The notes under the pieces were generated by a model. That model saw only the letters and a program-made list of their open reading frames with translations. It made no database searches and was not told the origin of the DNA. Position numbers and translations under genes: made by a program. Source: Pseudomonas petrae (GTDB taxonomy: Bacteria > Pseudomonadota > Gammaproteobacteria > Pseudomonadales > Pseudomonadaceae). From it: a stretch of 64,000 nucleotides of DNA. Location: positions 43,682 through 107,681 of the forward strand of contig NZ_JAKJXE010000017.1 in assembly GCF_021728295.1 (NCBI RefSeq). Direction: 5' to 3'. Below are positions 41,263 through 50,006 of the stretch, one piece after another. How positions within the stretch are numbered: position 1 is the stretch's first letter; each line of letters starts with the position of its first letter.

Positions 41263-42480
41263 TCAGCCCCTGGCTGGCGATGTGTCTTTCACGTCAACCG
41301 GGGTCGGCGCCATTTGCAGGTGCAAGCGCTCGCCGGTGTAGGGCGAATGCCTGCGTACCACCTCCATGTTCAGCTCCACCCCAAGGCCCGGCTCGGTGGA
41401 CGGGATGATGTAGCCGTCCTCCCATTGCAGCGGTTTGGTCAGGACTTCAGCATGGAAACCGCCCCAGGTCATGATGCTTTCCTGGATCAGGAAGTTCGGC
41501 GTGCAGGTCGCCAGCTGGAAACTCGCTGCGGCACCAATCGGCCCGTTGTAAAGATGCGGCGCGATTTGCGCGTAATAGGCCTCGGCCATGCTCGCGATTT
41601 TCTTGGCTTCCAGCAGGCCGCCGCAGCGGGCAACGTTCATCTGCAGAATCGACGCCCCGCCAGCCTGCAGCAGTTTGAAGAATTCGTACTTGGTGGTCAG
41701 ACGCTCACCAGTGGCAATCGGGATGCTGGTCTTGGCCGCGACCTGCGCCATGGCCTCTTCCTGACCCGGCGGCACGGGTTCTTCGAACCATAGCGGGTCG
41801 TATTTCTCCAGGCGCCTGGCCAGGCGAATGGCTGAGGACGGCACCATTTGTCCATGGGTGCCGAACAGCAGGTCGCACTTGTCGCCCACCGCTTCGCGGA
41901 TCTTGCGGCAGAAGGTTTCGCAGCGTTCCAGCACTTGCAGCGAGATCTGGTGGCCGGAGTAGGCCGTGTAAGGCCCTGCCGGGTCGAACTTCACGGCGGT
42001 GAAACCTTTGTTCATGTTCTCGATGGCGCACTCGGCCGCAAGGTCCGGGTCGTCGTAGTCGTACTGGCCCTTGCTGTTGACCGGGTACAGATACGTGTAT
42101 GAACGCAGGCGCTCGTTGACCTTGCCACCCAGCAGTTCATAGACCGGTTTGTTCGCCGCTTTGCCGATGATGTCCCAGCACGCCATCTCCAGGCCGCTGA
42201 CCACGCCCATCATCGTCAGGTCTGGACGCTGGGTGAAACCGCTGGAGTAGGCCTGGCGGAAAAAGCGCTCGATGTGGTGCGGGTCGTGGTTAAGCAGATG
42301 GCGTTCAAACACGTCTTCGATGATCGGCAGCATGGCCTTCGGGCCGAAGGTCGCGGCATAGATTTCGCCCACGCCTTCAATGCCGCAATCGGTTTTGAGC
42401 TTGACGAACAGCCAGTACATGCCGCCGATGTGCGGTGGCGGTACGGCAACGATGTGGGTTTCTAGGGCTATGATTTTCAT
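41263..42480 (-). CDS. Enolase-superfamily sugar-acid dehydratase (MR/GalD-like)
   Basis: The 405-residue protein is in the mandelate racemase/muconate lactonising branch, closest to acid-sugar dehydratases. Visible active-site parts: the KFDP lysine region (FTAVKFDPAGPYTAYSG), FEEP and ATGERL with metal-binding glutamates, and IAPHLYNGPIG with the general-base histidine. The first metal-ligand strand reads LLFGTHGQ, with glycine where D is usual (GalD has D-F-H-G). Substrate unknown; the neighbours point to a sugar acid. It overlaps nothing and is one base from the MFS gene. Confidence 0.87.
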   Translation of the reverse strand: MKIIALETHIVAVPPPHIGGMYWLFVKLKTDCGIEGVGEIYAATFGPKAMLPIIEDVFERHLLNHDPHHIERFFRQAYSSGFTQRPDLTMMGVVSGLEMACWDIIGKAANKPVYELLGGKVNERLRSYTYLYPVNSKGQYDYDDPDLAAECAIENMNKGFTAVKFDPAGPYTAYSGHQISLQVLERCETFCRKIREAVGDKCDLLFGTHGQMVPSSAIRLARRLEKYDPLWFEEPVPPGQEEAMAQVAAKTSIPIATGERLTTKYEFFKLLQAGGASILQMNVARCGGLLEAKKIASMAEAYYAQIAPHLYNGPIGAAASFQLATCTPNFLIQESIMTWGGFHAEVLTKPLQWEDGYIIPSTEPGLGVELNMEVVRRHSPYTGERLHLQMAPTPVDVKDTSPARG

Positions 42481-42481
42481 T

Positions 42482-43816
42482 TCAGGCGCCTGATTTTTTC
42501 AAAGAAGTCTTGTTCAAGAATTGACGATTGATTCGGGCGCGCAGGGTCAAGGCTGCCAGGGTTCCGAGCAGGCCGACGAAAGCGATGTAGCCGAAATACA
42601 GCTGGTAACCGGCGGCACCCGGGAAATGTTCGGTGAGGTAGCCATTGATCAACGGAATGAAGGCGTCCGGCAGGTAACCGACCACCGAGACGATGCCGAT
42701 GGCCAGGCCGGTGGTGCGCAATGGGATGTTGCAGGTGTCGAGGATGGCCCAGTACAAGCCGCGAATGGCGTAGGTCATCAAGCCGATGAAGATCACCGTG
42801 CCGATCAGCAGCCCCATGCTGTTGAGCGCCGGGAACACGATCAGGCCGACCATGGCCAGGGTCGCGAGGAACAGCGCCACGATCAGCACCGAAATGTTCG
42901 AGAACTTGTCACCGAGCCAGCCACCACCGATCCCGCCAATCGGGCGCATCCACAATTTGATGGTGGTAATGGTGCCGGCCATGACGGCCGTCATGCCGCC
43001 GCCCTGCAAGTAATCGGAGAAGCTATAGGTGGCCCAGAAGATGTGATAACCGCAGAACACAATGGCTGTCACCAGCCATAGCTCCGGGATTTTCACCAGC
43101 GTCGTCAGGTCGCTGAGCAGGTTGTACGTGCCCTTCTCCACCGCTGCCGTGTCTTCGATCGACTTCGGGTCCTTGATCAGCACCAGCACACAGCCAATGG
43201 CGACACAGGTGAAGGCGTAGAGATAAACCACGTGTTTGAAGCCTTCGGCGGCGGATTCGCCTCGGGTTTCGGTAGAAAACGCAAACAGCCCCAGGGCGAC
43301 GGTCGCCAGCAACGCTTCAACCAGACCGCGACCGCCGTCGAGAATGCCGAAGAACCGGCCTTGCTCAGTGTGATGGGCAATCATCTTCACCCGCTTGAGC
43401 ACCGAGGCCCAGAACGTCAGGCCAGTGGTCAGGCCCCAGCAACCGAAGATGATCATCAAACCGCTCATCGACGGCGCCGTGGAGTACCAGAGCCCCAAGG
43501 CTCCGGTGGCCAACAGCGAAAAGAAAATCAGAAACCGTGGTGCAATTCGGTCCGCCAGCCAGCCACTGGGCAAGTAGCTGAGCAGAAAAATCGTCCCCAG
43601 TATCGAGTACAGATAACCCAGCTCGCTGTGGTTGATCTGGAACACTTCCAGCATGGTGGTCTGATAGACCTGGCGCAGGTACAGGATCGGGTAGATCGCC
43701 CCTGCCGCCAGCACCAGCAGCATCAACTGGACATACCGACTTCCCGTATCACTATGGCTTTTTGAACCCGCGTTCGAACCCTGAACAGCGGCAGCAGTGG
43801 TTGCAGGCTTGGACAT
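42482..43816 (-). CDS. MFS transporter (YihN-like), likely sugar-acid permease
   Basis: The 444-residue inner-membrane carrier has twelve predicted helices, the MFS loop motif at SYLPSGWLADRIAPRF, and similarity to E. coli YihN-like carriers. It lies between the AldA-like dehydrogenase and the dehydratase on the same strand, so it most likely imports the acid sugar or polyol these enzymes use. The N-terminal 25 residues are polar and disordered. Confidence 0.9.
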   Translation of the reverse strand: MSKPATTAAAVQGSNAGSKSHSDTGSRYVQLMLLVLAAGAIYPILYLRQVYQTTMLEVFQINHSELGYLYSILGTIFLLSYLPSGWLADRIAPRFLIFFSLLATGALGLWYSTAPSMSGLMIIFGCWGLTTGLTFWASVLKRVKMIAHHTEQGRFFGILDGGRGLVEALLATVALGLFAFSTETRGESAAEGFKHVVYLYAFTCVAIGCVLVLIKDPKSIEDTAAVEKGTYNLLSDLTTLVKIPELWLVTAIVFCGYHIFWATYSFSDYLQGGGMTAVMAGTITTIKLWMRPIGGIGGGWLGDKFSNISVLIVALFLATLAMVGLIVFPALNSMGLLIGTVIFIGLMTYAIRGLYWAILDTCNIPLRTTGLAIGIVSVVGYLPDAFIPLINGYLTEHFPGAAGYQLYFGYIAFVGLLGTLAALTLRARINRQFLNKTSLKKSGA

Positions 43817-43896
43817 CGATGAGACCTCGGGGAGCCCGGTGGTCCAGGCGTCCTGAATAATTGTTTTTATAGGTTTGCAGCAGCGGCAAGGGCAGC

Positions 43897-43952
43897 GCTA
43901 CAAGCGGCAAGTCACAGCCGGTCGCTTTTCGCTTTTATTTGCCGCTTGTAGC
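43897..43952. repeat. 14-bp inverted repeat pair between MFS and aldehyde dehydrogenase genes
   Basis: GCTACAAGCGGCAA at 43897-43910 is matched in reverse complement at 43939-43952, followed by further TTGTAGCTGC copies up to the end of the aldehyde dehydrogenase gene. It is a Pseudomonas-type intergenic repeat and may fold into a hairpin that lowers expression of the downstream genes. Confidence 0.75.
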
Positions 43953-43972
43953 TTGAAACTTGTAGCTGCTGG

Positions 43973-45397
43973 CTAGTACTTCATGACCACCAGACGGGTC
44001 TGAGTAAATTCGAGCATGCCGTGCTTGCCGTCATCGCCGCCCAGACCGGAGCGTTTCCAGCCGGCGTGGAAGCCCTGATACGGGTCAGCCGGGGTGCGAT
44101 TGACGTACAGCTCGCCGGCCTCGATGGCATTGGCCACTTTCATCGTGGTGCGATAGTTCTCGGTGTACAGCACCGACGACAGACCGAACTGGTGATCGTT
44201 GGCCATGGCCAGCGCTTCGTCGATGTCGCGGTATTTGAGCACCGGCAACACCGGGCCAAAGATTTCTTCCTGGATGATTTCCATGTCCTGCCGGCAGTTG
44301 CCGAGCAGCGTCGGCGGATAGAAATGGCCGTCGCCTTGCGGGATAAAACCGCCGGTTTCCAATACCGCGCCGTCAGCAACCGCGCGCTCGACCATGGCGT
44401 GGATGTTCTGCCGCGAACTGGCGTTGACCAGCGGCCCCATGAGGTTCGCATCGGTGGCGCGGTCGCCGAACCGGACGGCGCTGATCTTGGCTTTGAGCAG
44501 CGCGAGGAATTGCTCGTAGACGCTTTCCTGGACGTAGACCCGCTCCACTGCCGTGCACAACTGGCCGCAGTGGGTGGTCTTTGAGGCCACGATGGCGCTG
44601 GCGGCGGCTTCCAGATCGGCATCGGCTTCGATGATCGCCGGGGTCTTGCCGCCCAGCTCCAGCGATGGCTTGGCAATATTGGCCTTGCAGTAATCGAGCA
44701 CGATGCGCCCGGCGTTGACGCTGCCGGTGAGGGTGATCAGACCCACGGCTTTGTGGGTGCAAACGGCAGCGGCAGTGGCGTGGTCCATGGTCAGGATGTT
44801 CACGACCCCGGCCGGCAAGCCGGACTGTTGCACCGCCCTGGCGATTTCAAACGCCGAAATGGGCGTGTTGTTACTCGGGCGCACGACCACTGTATTACCG
44901 GCAATCAGGGCCGGGGCGATTTTGCGCAATAAGGTGTAGACCGGGTAATTGAACGGGATCAGGCAGGCGACCACGCCGATCGGTTCGCGGTGCAGGAACA
45001 GGTTTTCGTTCGGGGAATCGCTGGGAATGATCTCGCCTTCGATCCGGCGTGCCCACTCGGCGTGGTAACGGGTGATCTGCGCCGCGTATCGGGCTTCGTT
45101 GCTGGCGTCGCTGACGCTCTTGCCGGATTCCGCCGCCAGCGCATGACCGATGTTGTCGGCGCAGGCTTCCAGGGCGTCGGCGAATGCGCGCAGATGTTCG
45201 GCGCGTTCAATGCTGGTGAGCTTGCCCCAGCGCTTCTGCGCCGCAGCGGCAGCATCGACGGCGGCGGTGGCTTCAGCAGCCGTGGCCGCTGAAACATGAC
45301 CGACCAGGGCTTCGGTCGCCGGGTTGTAGACTGCGATCAGCGCGTTGCTGGCAGGCTCGATGAAGTGACCGTTTACAAAGTTTCGCTCAAGTCGCAT
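43973..45397 (-). CDS. AldA-like aldehyde dehydrogenase
   Basis: The 474-residue NAD(P)-dependent dehydrogenase resembles E. coli AldA (lactaldehyde/glycolaldehyde dehydrogenase) from end to end: IPFNYPVYTLLRKIAPALI, catalytic E in SLELGGKTPA, catalytic Cys in HCGQLCTAVERVYV, and the C-terminal GFHAGWKRSGLGGDDGKHG. It would oxidise an aldehyde such as glycolaldehyde or lactaldehyde formed from the sugar acid, or the product of the GMC enzyme. First enzyme gene downstream of the LysR regulator. Confidence 0.93.
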   Translation of the reverse strand: MRLERNFVNGHFIEPASNALIAVYNPATEALVGHVSAATAAEATAAVDAAAAAQKRWGKLTSIERAEHLRAFADALEACADNIGHALAAESGKSVSDASNEARYAAQITRYHAEWARRIEGEIIPSDSPNENLFLHREPIGVVACLIPFNYPVYTLLRKIAPALIAGNTVVVRPSNNTPISAFEIARAVQQSGLPAGVVNILTMDHATAAAVCTHKAVGLITLTGSVNAGRIVLDYCKANIAKPSLELGGKTPAIIEADADLEAAASAIVASKTTHCGQLCTAVERVYVQESVYEQFLALLKAKISAVRFGDRATDANLMGPLVNASSRQNIHAMVERAVADGAVLETGGFIPQGDGHFYPPTLLGNCRQDMEIIQEEIFGPVLPVLKYRDIDEALAMANDHQFGLSSVLYTENYRTTMKVANAIEAGELYVNRTPADPYQGFHAGWKRSGLGGDDGKHGMLEFTQTRLVVMKY

Positions 45398-45517
45398 GTG
45401 AATCGCCCATCGTTGTTTTTATCCAGTTCCCGCAGTCTTGGCATCCGGAGCGGCTTGAACAAACGATTTATTGAGCGCAGGAACATTCAAAAAACGCAGG
45501 TTACCTGGTATGCGTCC

Positions 45518-46450
45518 TCAGGTGGCGGCGGTCGAGGGTTCGAGCTGCCGTTGCGCCAACCAGATTTCTTCCTGCAACCACTGGCTGAACACCTGCAATT
45601 GCGGCATCAGCGTCTGCTCAGGGCGGGTCACCAGCCAGTAGGATTGATGCCCTTCCACGTGCACGTTCAGCACTTGGGTCAACTGCCCGCTGGCCAGTTC
45701 CGGCGCGACCATGTGCCAGTCGGCGATGGTGATCCCCAGGCCGTCGGTCGCCGCACGGATCGCCAGGTCCAGCAGGTCGAATTCATAACCGCCCTGGGTG
45801 TCCACCCCGCTGATTTTCGCTGCGTCGAGCCAGTGTTTCCAGGTCAGGTAGCGCTGGTCTTCCCGGGCCAGCACATGCAGCAGGGTCATGCGATTGAGGT
45901 CGATGCCCCGCTCGCCCCACTCCCTTGCGTACAAGGACGGCGCGCACACGGCGATGTGCCGCTCCTGGATCAGCAACGAGCTGTCGAGCCCGTCCCATTC
46001 GCCATCGCCGAAACGGATTGAGCAGTCCAGGGTGCTGGTCTCCGCCAGGCTGTCTTGCAGGCGCGTGGTGATGCTCAGGTCCAGCTCCGGGTGCTTTTCC
46101 CGCAGCCGTCCAAGCCGTGGCATCAGCCAGCGACTGGTAAAGGTTGGCGGCGCGTTGATGTGCAGGCGATTGGCGTGAGATTTCTGCTGGATACTGCGCA
46201 CTGTCAGCTCGATCTTGTCGAATGACTGGTGCAAAGCCCGCAGCAACACCCGTCCTGCACTGGTCAATTCGAGATGATGATGCCGGCGCTCCAGCAGGGT
46301 TTCACCGAGATTTTCTTCGAGCTGACGCACCTGGCGGCTGACCGCACTTTGCGTGACATTCAGCAGCTCTGCCGCCCGGGTGAAACTCCCTGTGCTGCCG
46401 GCCACTTCAAAGGCTTTGAGCGCATTGAGCGCGGGCATTTTGCGTTTCAT
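45518..46450 (-). CDS. LysR-family (GcvA-like) regulator of the sugar-acid genes
   Basis: A 310-residue LysR regulator. The start at 46450 (MKRKMPALNALKAFEVAGST) is chosen over a much longer frame because the family begins with this segment. The helix-turn-helix is FTRAAELLNVTQSAVSRQVR. It is transcribed in the same direction as, and 120 bases upstream of, the aldehyde dehydrogenase-MFS-dehydratase-GMC genes, and is likely to control them. Its own promoter faces an MFS gene on the other strand. Confidence 0.91.
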   Translation of the reverse strand: MKRKMPALNALKAFEVAGSTGSFTRAAELLNVTQSAVSRQVRQLEENLGETLLERRHHHLELTSAGRVLLRALHQSFDKIELTVRSIQQKSHANRLHINAPPTFTSRWLMPRLGRLREKHPELDLSITTRLQDSLAETSTLDCSIRFGDGEWDGLDSSLLIQERHIAVCAPSLYAREWGERGIDLNRMTLLHVLAREDQRYLTWKHWLDAAKISGVDTQGGYEFDLLDLAIRAATDGLGITIADWHMVAPELASGQLTQVLNVHVEGHQSYWLVTRPEQTLMPQLQVFSQWLQEEIWLAQRQLEPSTAAT

Positions 46451-46864
46451 GGACAGTACTCGCGCAAGGGCTGACAAGTGCGAAGCATCCCACGGCTTGC
46501 GGGAAATTTCCTGAGTAACATGCCTTTTTGTGTTGTGCAGGGCGATTTCGATGGCATCGCCCCGTCCTGCCGGCGCTCGCAAACGCTTTCCACGGTCGTG
46601 TGTTCGGAGCGCAACAGCGCGCTGTGTGGACGACGACGAATCTTCGCGAGCAATCGGGGTCGTTTTCAGCCCGATAACTGTCGCTGACGCATAAATGGCA
46701 TGAGTATTTCGCAGGCCACTCATGACTATTAAGCACTGGCTGATTTCTTCCTGTAAACGCTAGTCTGACTTTAATTAATTGACCGAAAAGACTGCGCACT
46801 TTCAGAGGGCGGACACTGCAACTTCGCCCCCTTCTGCTGCAACCCATCTGATTGAGCCAACTCC
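46451..46864. other. 414-bp divergent region between LysR and MFS genes
   Basis: No supported gene. CATGAGT at 46699-46705 and ACTCATG at 46718-46724 form an inverted repeat with a 12-base spacer, a possible regulator site. An AT-rich TTTAATTAATT stretch near 46770 may belong to the MFS promoter. Confidence 0.45.
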
Positions 46865-48100
46865 ATGACACGTGCAAAAGGTTCGCCTGCAAGAAGTATC
46901 GGTGTATTGGCGCTGATCTTCACTGCGTGTAATGCCACTACCCACGGGTTCAGTATTTTCCTGTATTCAGCGTTATTGCCCGAGATCCGCGAAGTGTTCG
47001 AAATGAGTTACAGCCAGGCCGCATTTATTGCCGCGCTGCTGCAACTGTTCTATATGGGCGCGTCGATCGTCAGTGGCATCGCGGCAGCGTGGATCAGCCC
47101 GCGCAACATGGTGCGCCTGACGATGGCATTGAGTCCGGCGCTGCTGGCACTGGCCGTCGCCACACCGTGGGTGCTGCCGTTTGCGCTATGCCTTGCGCTG
47201 GTCTCGGCGTGTGCGGTGTCGAACTGGAATGCGATTGCGGCGCTGGCCGGCGAGGTGATCCCGGCCTCTCACCGCAGCCGAGTGCTGGGTCTGGCCTCTT
47301 CCGGGGCAGCGTTTGCGATTTGCCTGAACGGCTTACTGATCGCCCTGCTGCAAGGCATTTCCCTGACACACTTCTGGCTGATCTGCGCGGGCCTGACGTT
47401 GATGGTCACGCTGCTGACGTTCTGGGCCCTGGCCCCGCTCACAGAGCACGCGCGTATCAAACCCGCCAGCGCGCCGTCGCTAAGCCGGGTACTCCGACAA
47501 TGGCTGCAACTGTGCGTGGAGCATCCGGTGGCGCTGCATATATTGCTGCTCAGTGGGTGTACCGGCGCTGTCAGCGGACCGTTCCTGAATTTTCTCTCAG
47601 CGTTTGCCACTGATCGCCTTGGCGCCAACGCACAGGTCACCGGGTCGTTGTGGACGCTGATCGGTATTGGCGGGGTGGTCGGAGGTTTGCTGCTCGGCTC
47701 GCTGGCGGATCGCTGGGGCGGGCTTCGGGTCATGGCGGCTAGCATCAGCGCCTTCGGCGTGTCGATGCTGGCCCTGCTCTGGCAACCGGGGCTGGGACTG
47801 ACCTGGCTGGCGGCCGGGCTGTTTGCGCTGTTCTATTTCCCGGTCTGGGGCTTGATGGCAGCTTACCTCAGCGCCCGGTTGAGTCCGGTGCACAGTCTGC
47901 AAGTGGTGAGCCTGAGCATGGTGGGCTATGGCCTGGGCAGCGCCACCGCCAACGGGTTCTGCGGCTGGCTGTTGCAAGCCTCCGGGCAGTTTGCCCTGGT
48001 GCATGGCTGGATCGCCTGCTGTGTGACGGCGAGCCTGCTATTGCTGAGACTGATGGCTCGTCGTCAACGTCGCGCCCCCGCTCTCGTTCAACCACGCTGA
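46865..48100 (+). CDS. MFS transporter, substrate unknown
   Basis: A 411-residue carrier with twelve predicted helices. It begins MTRAKGSPARSIGVLALIFT and has the loop motif LLGSLADRWGGLR between helices in the second half. Its 3' end overlaps the 3' end of the opposing LysR pseudogene by 63 bases. It probably belongs functionally with the oxygenase-peptidase locus or stands alone; nothing in the sequence names the substrate. Confidence 0.88.
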   Translation: MTRAKGSPARSIGVLALIFTACNATTHGFSIFLYSALLPEIREVFEMSYSQAAFIAALLQLFYMGASIVSGIAAAWISPRNMVRLTMALSPALLALAVATPWVLPFALCLALVSACAVSNWNAIAALAGEVIPASHRSRVLGLASSGAAFAICLNGLLIALLQGISLTHFWLICAGLTLMVTLLTFWALAPLTEHARIKPASAPSLSRVLRQWLQLCVEHPVALHILLLSGCTGAVSGPFLNFLSAFATDRLGANAQVTGSLWTLIGIGGVVGGLLLGSLADRWGGLRVMAASISAFGVSMLALLWQPGLGLTWLAAGLFALFYFPVWGLMAAYLSARLSPVHSLQVVSLSMVGYGLGSATANGFCGWLLQASGQFALVHGWIACCVTASLLLLRLMARRQRRAPALVQPR

Positions 48101-48952
48101 ACGTCCCAACTGGCGTGAAAGAATGTCTACCAAGGTCTCCAGAGCCAGCGCCTCACACTGAGTCGAGCGCCAGAACATCAACCGCGCCGGCTCAATCGGC
48201 GGAAAGCCCTGGGCTTCGTCCAGAACCTGCCAACCTGCCGGTACCAGACGCCGCGCCGTGACACCGACCGACTGCCCCTGCTCGATGGCAATCCCGATGC
48301 CGCGCGGGCTCTGGCTGGTGTAAACCACATGCCAACGCCGCCCGGCTTCGGCCAGCGCGCGCACCGCGTTCGCGCGAAACGCACACCCCTCGGCATACAC
48401 CGCCAAGGGTATCGATGCCTCCGAACCCGCGCGCCAACCTGCAGCTGCCACTCACACCAGCGGCTCATCGCACAGGTATTCACCCGGTTGCAGATTGGCG
48501 TGTTGCACACCCAAGACCAGATCCAGTTCACCGCGCTGCAAACGGCTGACCAGCGCCGTCGACATCTCGCAACAAATGTCCGGTCGCACGTTGGGAAACT
48601 GCGCTTGAAAGTCCCGCAGTACTTCAGCCAGACAGAACTGCGCGTAGTCTTCAGGCATGCCCACGTGAATGCACGCTTGCGCCTCGGGCCGATGCATGGC
48701 GTTGATCGCATCCGCGTGCAATTTGAGGATCTGGCGGGCGTAAATCAGAAATGTCTCACCACTGGGCGTCAGACTTACGGAGCGACTGGTGCGCTGGACC
48801 AGCGGTGTACCGACGATCTCTTCCAGCCGCTGCAAGCTCTGACTGATCGTCGACTGGGTTTTATGCAGGCGTTCGGCCGCCGCAGAAAATCCATGGCACT
48901 CGATAATCGCGACAAACACTTTAAGTAAGCTTCCATCCAGTTCGCCCGACAT
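48038..48952 (-). pseudogene. LysR regulator gene interrupted by an in-frame TGA
   Basis: Reading from 48952, the frame gives a normal LysR N-terminus (helix-turn-helix FSAAAERLHKTQSTISQSLQ) to GEYLCDEPLV, then a TGA at 48454-48452, and then continues in the same frame with VAAAGWRAG through a complete effector domain to 48038. LysR proteins of this group usually read EPLVWVA here, so a single TGG-to-TGA change (Trp to stop) explains the break. The predicted truncated product would keep the DNA-binding part. It is divergent from the oxygenase gene at 49069. A sequencing error or readthrough remains possible. Confidence 0.85.
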
Positions 48953-49016
48953 AACTATCGCCCCTGCCGATGGATTCGATCACAACGTGTAATTTCCACT
49001 TCGCACCTCTGTAGGC

Positions 49017-49055
49017 AACTATCGATTCAACGCCAAACACTGTTAATTGATAGTT
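49017..49055. promoter_or_regulatory. Inverted repeat, candidate LysR operator upstream of the oxygenase
   Basis: AACTATCGATT at 49017-49027 and AATTGATAGTT at 49045-49055 pair at 10 of 11 bases with a 17-base spacer. A third AACTATCG lies at 48953-48960, next to the LysR start codon. The position between the two divergent starts fits a LysR regulator site. Confidence 0.55.
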
Positions 49056-49068
49056 TCAGGAGACTTGC

Positions 49069-49950
49069 ATGAGCCTTCAACTTGCCGACGCCGAAGTGGG
49101 CGATATCAGCGACATTATTAATACTGAGTTATACCCCATACATGATTCGGGCCATGTCCGGTTGCAGGCGCTGATCGAACACGCCCGTGCCGAACTCGCC
49201 GAGGACGGTTGCTGCCTGCTGAAGAACTTCCTGCGGCCCGAGGCGCTGGAACAGGCCCGTGCCGAAGGTCAGGCACTGTCGGGCAAGACCTTTTACTCGG
49301 TGCGCAAGGTCAACGCCTACTTCACCGAGGACGACCCCGCCCTGCCCCAGGATGACCCGCGCCGCACATTCATGGAGCGCACCAGCGGTTTTGTTACCCG
49401 GGACATGATTGCCCCGGACGCGATCATTCATCGTCTGTACGTCTCGCCCATGATGAAGCGATTTATCGGTGCCTGCCTCAACGAGCCAGAGATTTTCGAA
49501 TACGCCGACCCGTTTGCCGGTCTAGTCATCAACGTCATGCCAGAAGGCACCGAACAGCCCTGGCACTTCGACACCAACGAATTCATCGTCAGCATGATGA
49601 CCCAGAAGCCCGAGGCTGGCGGTCTGTTCGAGTACGCGCCGATGATCCGCACCCGCACACAGGAAAACCTCGGGGCCGTCGGTAACGTGGTGCGAGGCAA
49701 CGACCGCAGCCGCGTGCAGGAATTGCAACTCAACCCCGGCGACCTGCAGATTTTCAAGGGCCGCTTTTCGGTGCACCGGGTCACTCGCGTCGAGGGCGCC
49801 ACCGAGCGCAACACCGCCATCTTCGCCTACTCCGAAAAGCCCGGAATCATCGGCCGTGCCCAGCGCACCAAGCAGCTTTACGGACGCCTGTCCGAAGCCC
49901 ATCTGCAAGCCGAACGCAACCTGGTGCGCAGCGACCAGTTGCTCGACTGA
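49069..49950 (+). CDS. Fe(II)/2-oxoglutarate oxygenase, HalD/BesD-like fold
   Basis: The 293-residue protein has the iron facial triad H166-x-D168 (PWHFDTNEF) and H236 (FSVHRV), with arginines at 240 and 247 for 2-oxoglutarate. The flanking pattern resembles the HalD/BesD family of amino-acid halogenases, but halogenases have glycine where D168 is, so hydroxylation is predicted instead. An AGGAG site precedes the ATG. It heads a plus-strand locus with an M24 peptidase, a Dpp-type importer and a porin, which suggests it hydroxylates an imported amino-acid or peptide-like compound. Confidence 0.82.
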   Translation: MSLQLADAEVGDISDIINTELYPIHDSGHVRLQALIEHARAELAEDGCCLLKNFLRPEALEQARAEGQALSGKTFYSVRKVNAYFTEDDPALPQDDPRRTFMERTSGFVTRDMIAPDAIIHRLYVSPMMKRFIGACLNEPEIFEYADPFAGLVINVMPEGTEQPWHFDTNEFIVSMMTQKPEAGGLFEYAPMIRTRTQENLGAVGNVVRGNDRSRVQELQLNPGDLQIFKGRFSVHRVTRVEGATERNTAIFAYSEKPGIIGRAQRTKQLYGRLSEAHLQAERNLVRSDQLLD

Positions 49951-50006
49951 ACCCTTCAAAAAAAATCCTGAAAAACCAACCGTATCCGCCCTGCGAGGAA
50001 CACCCC

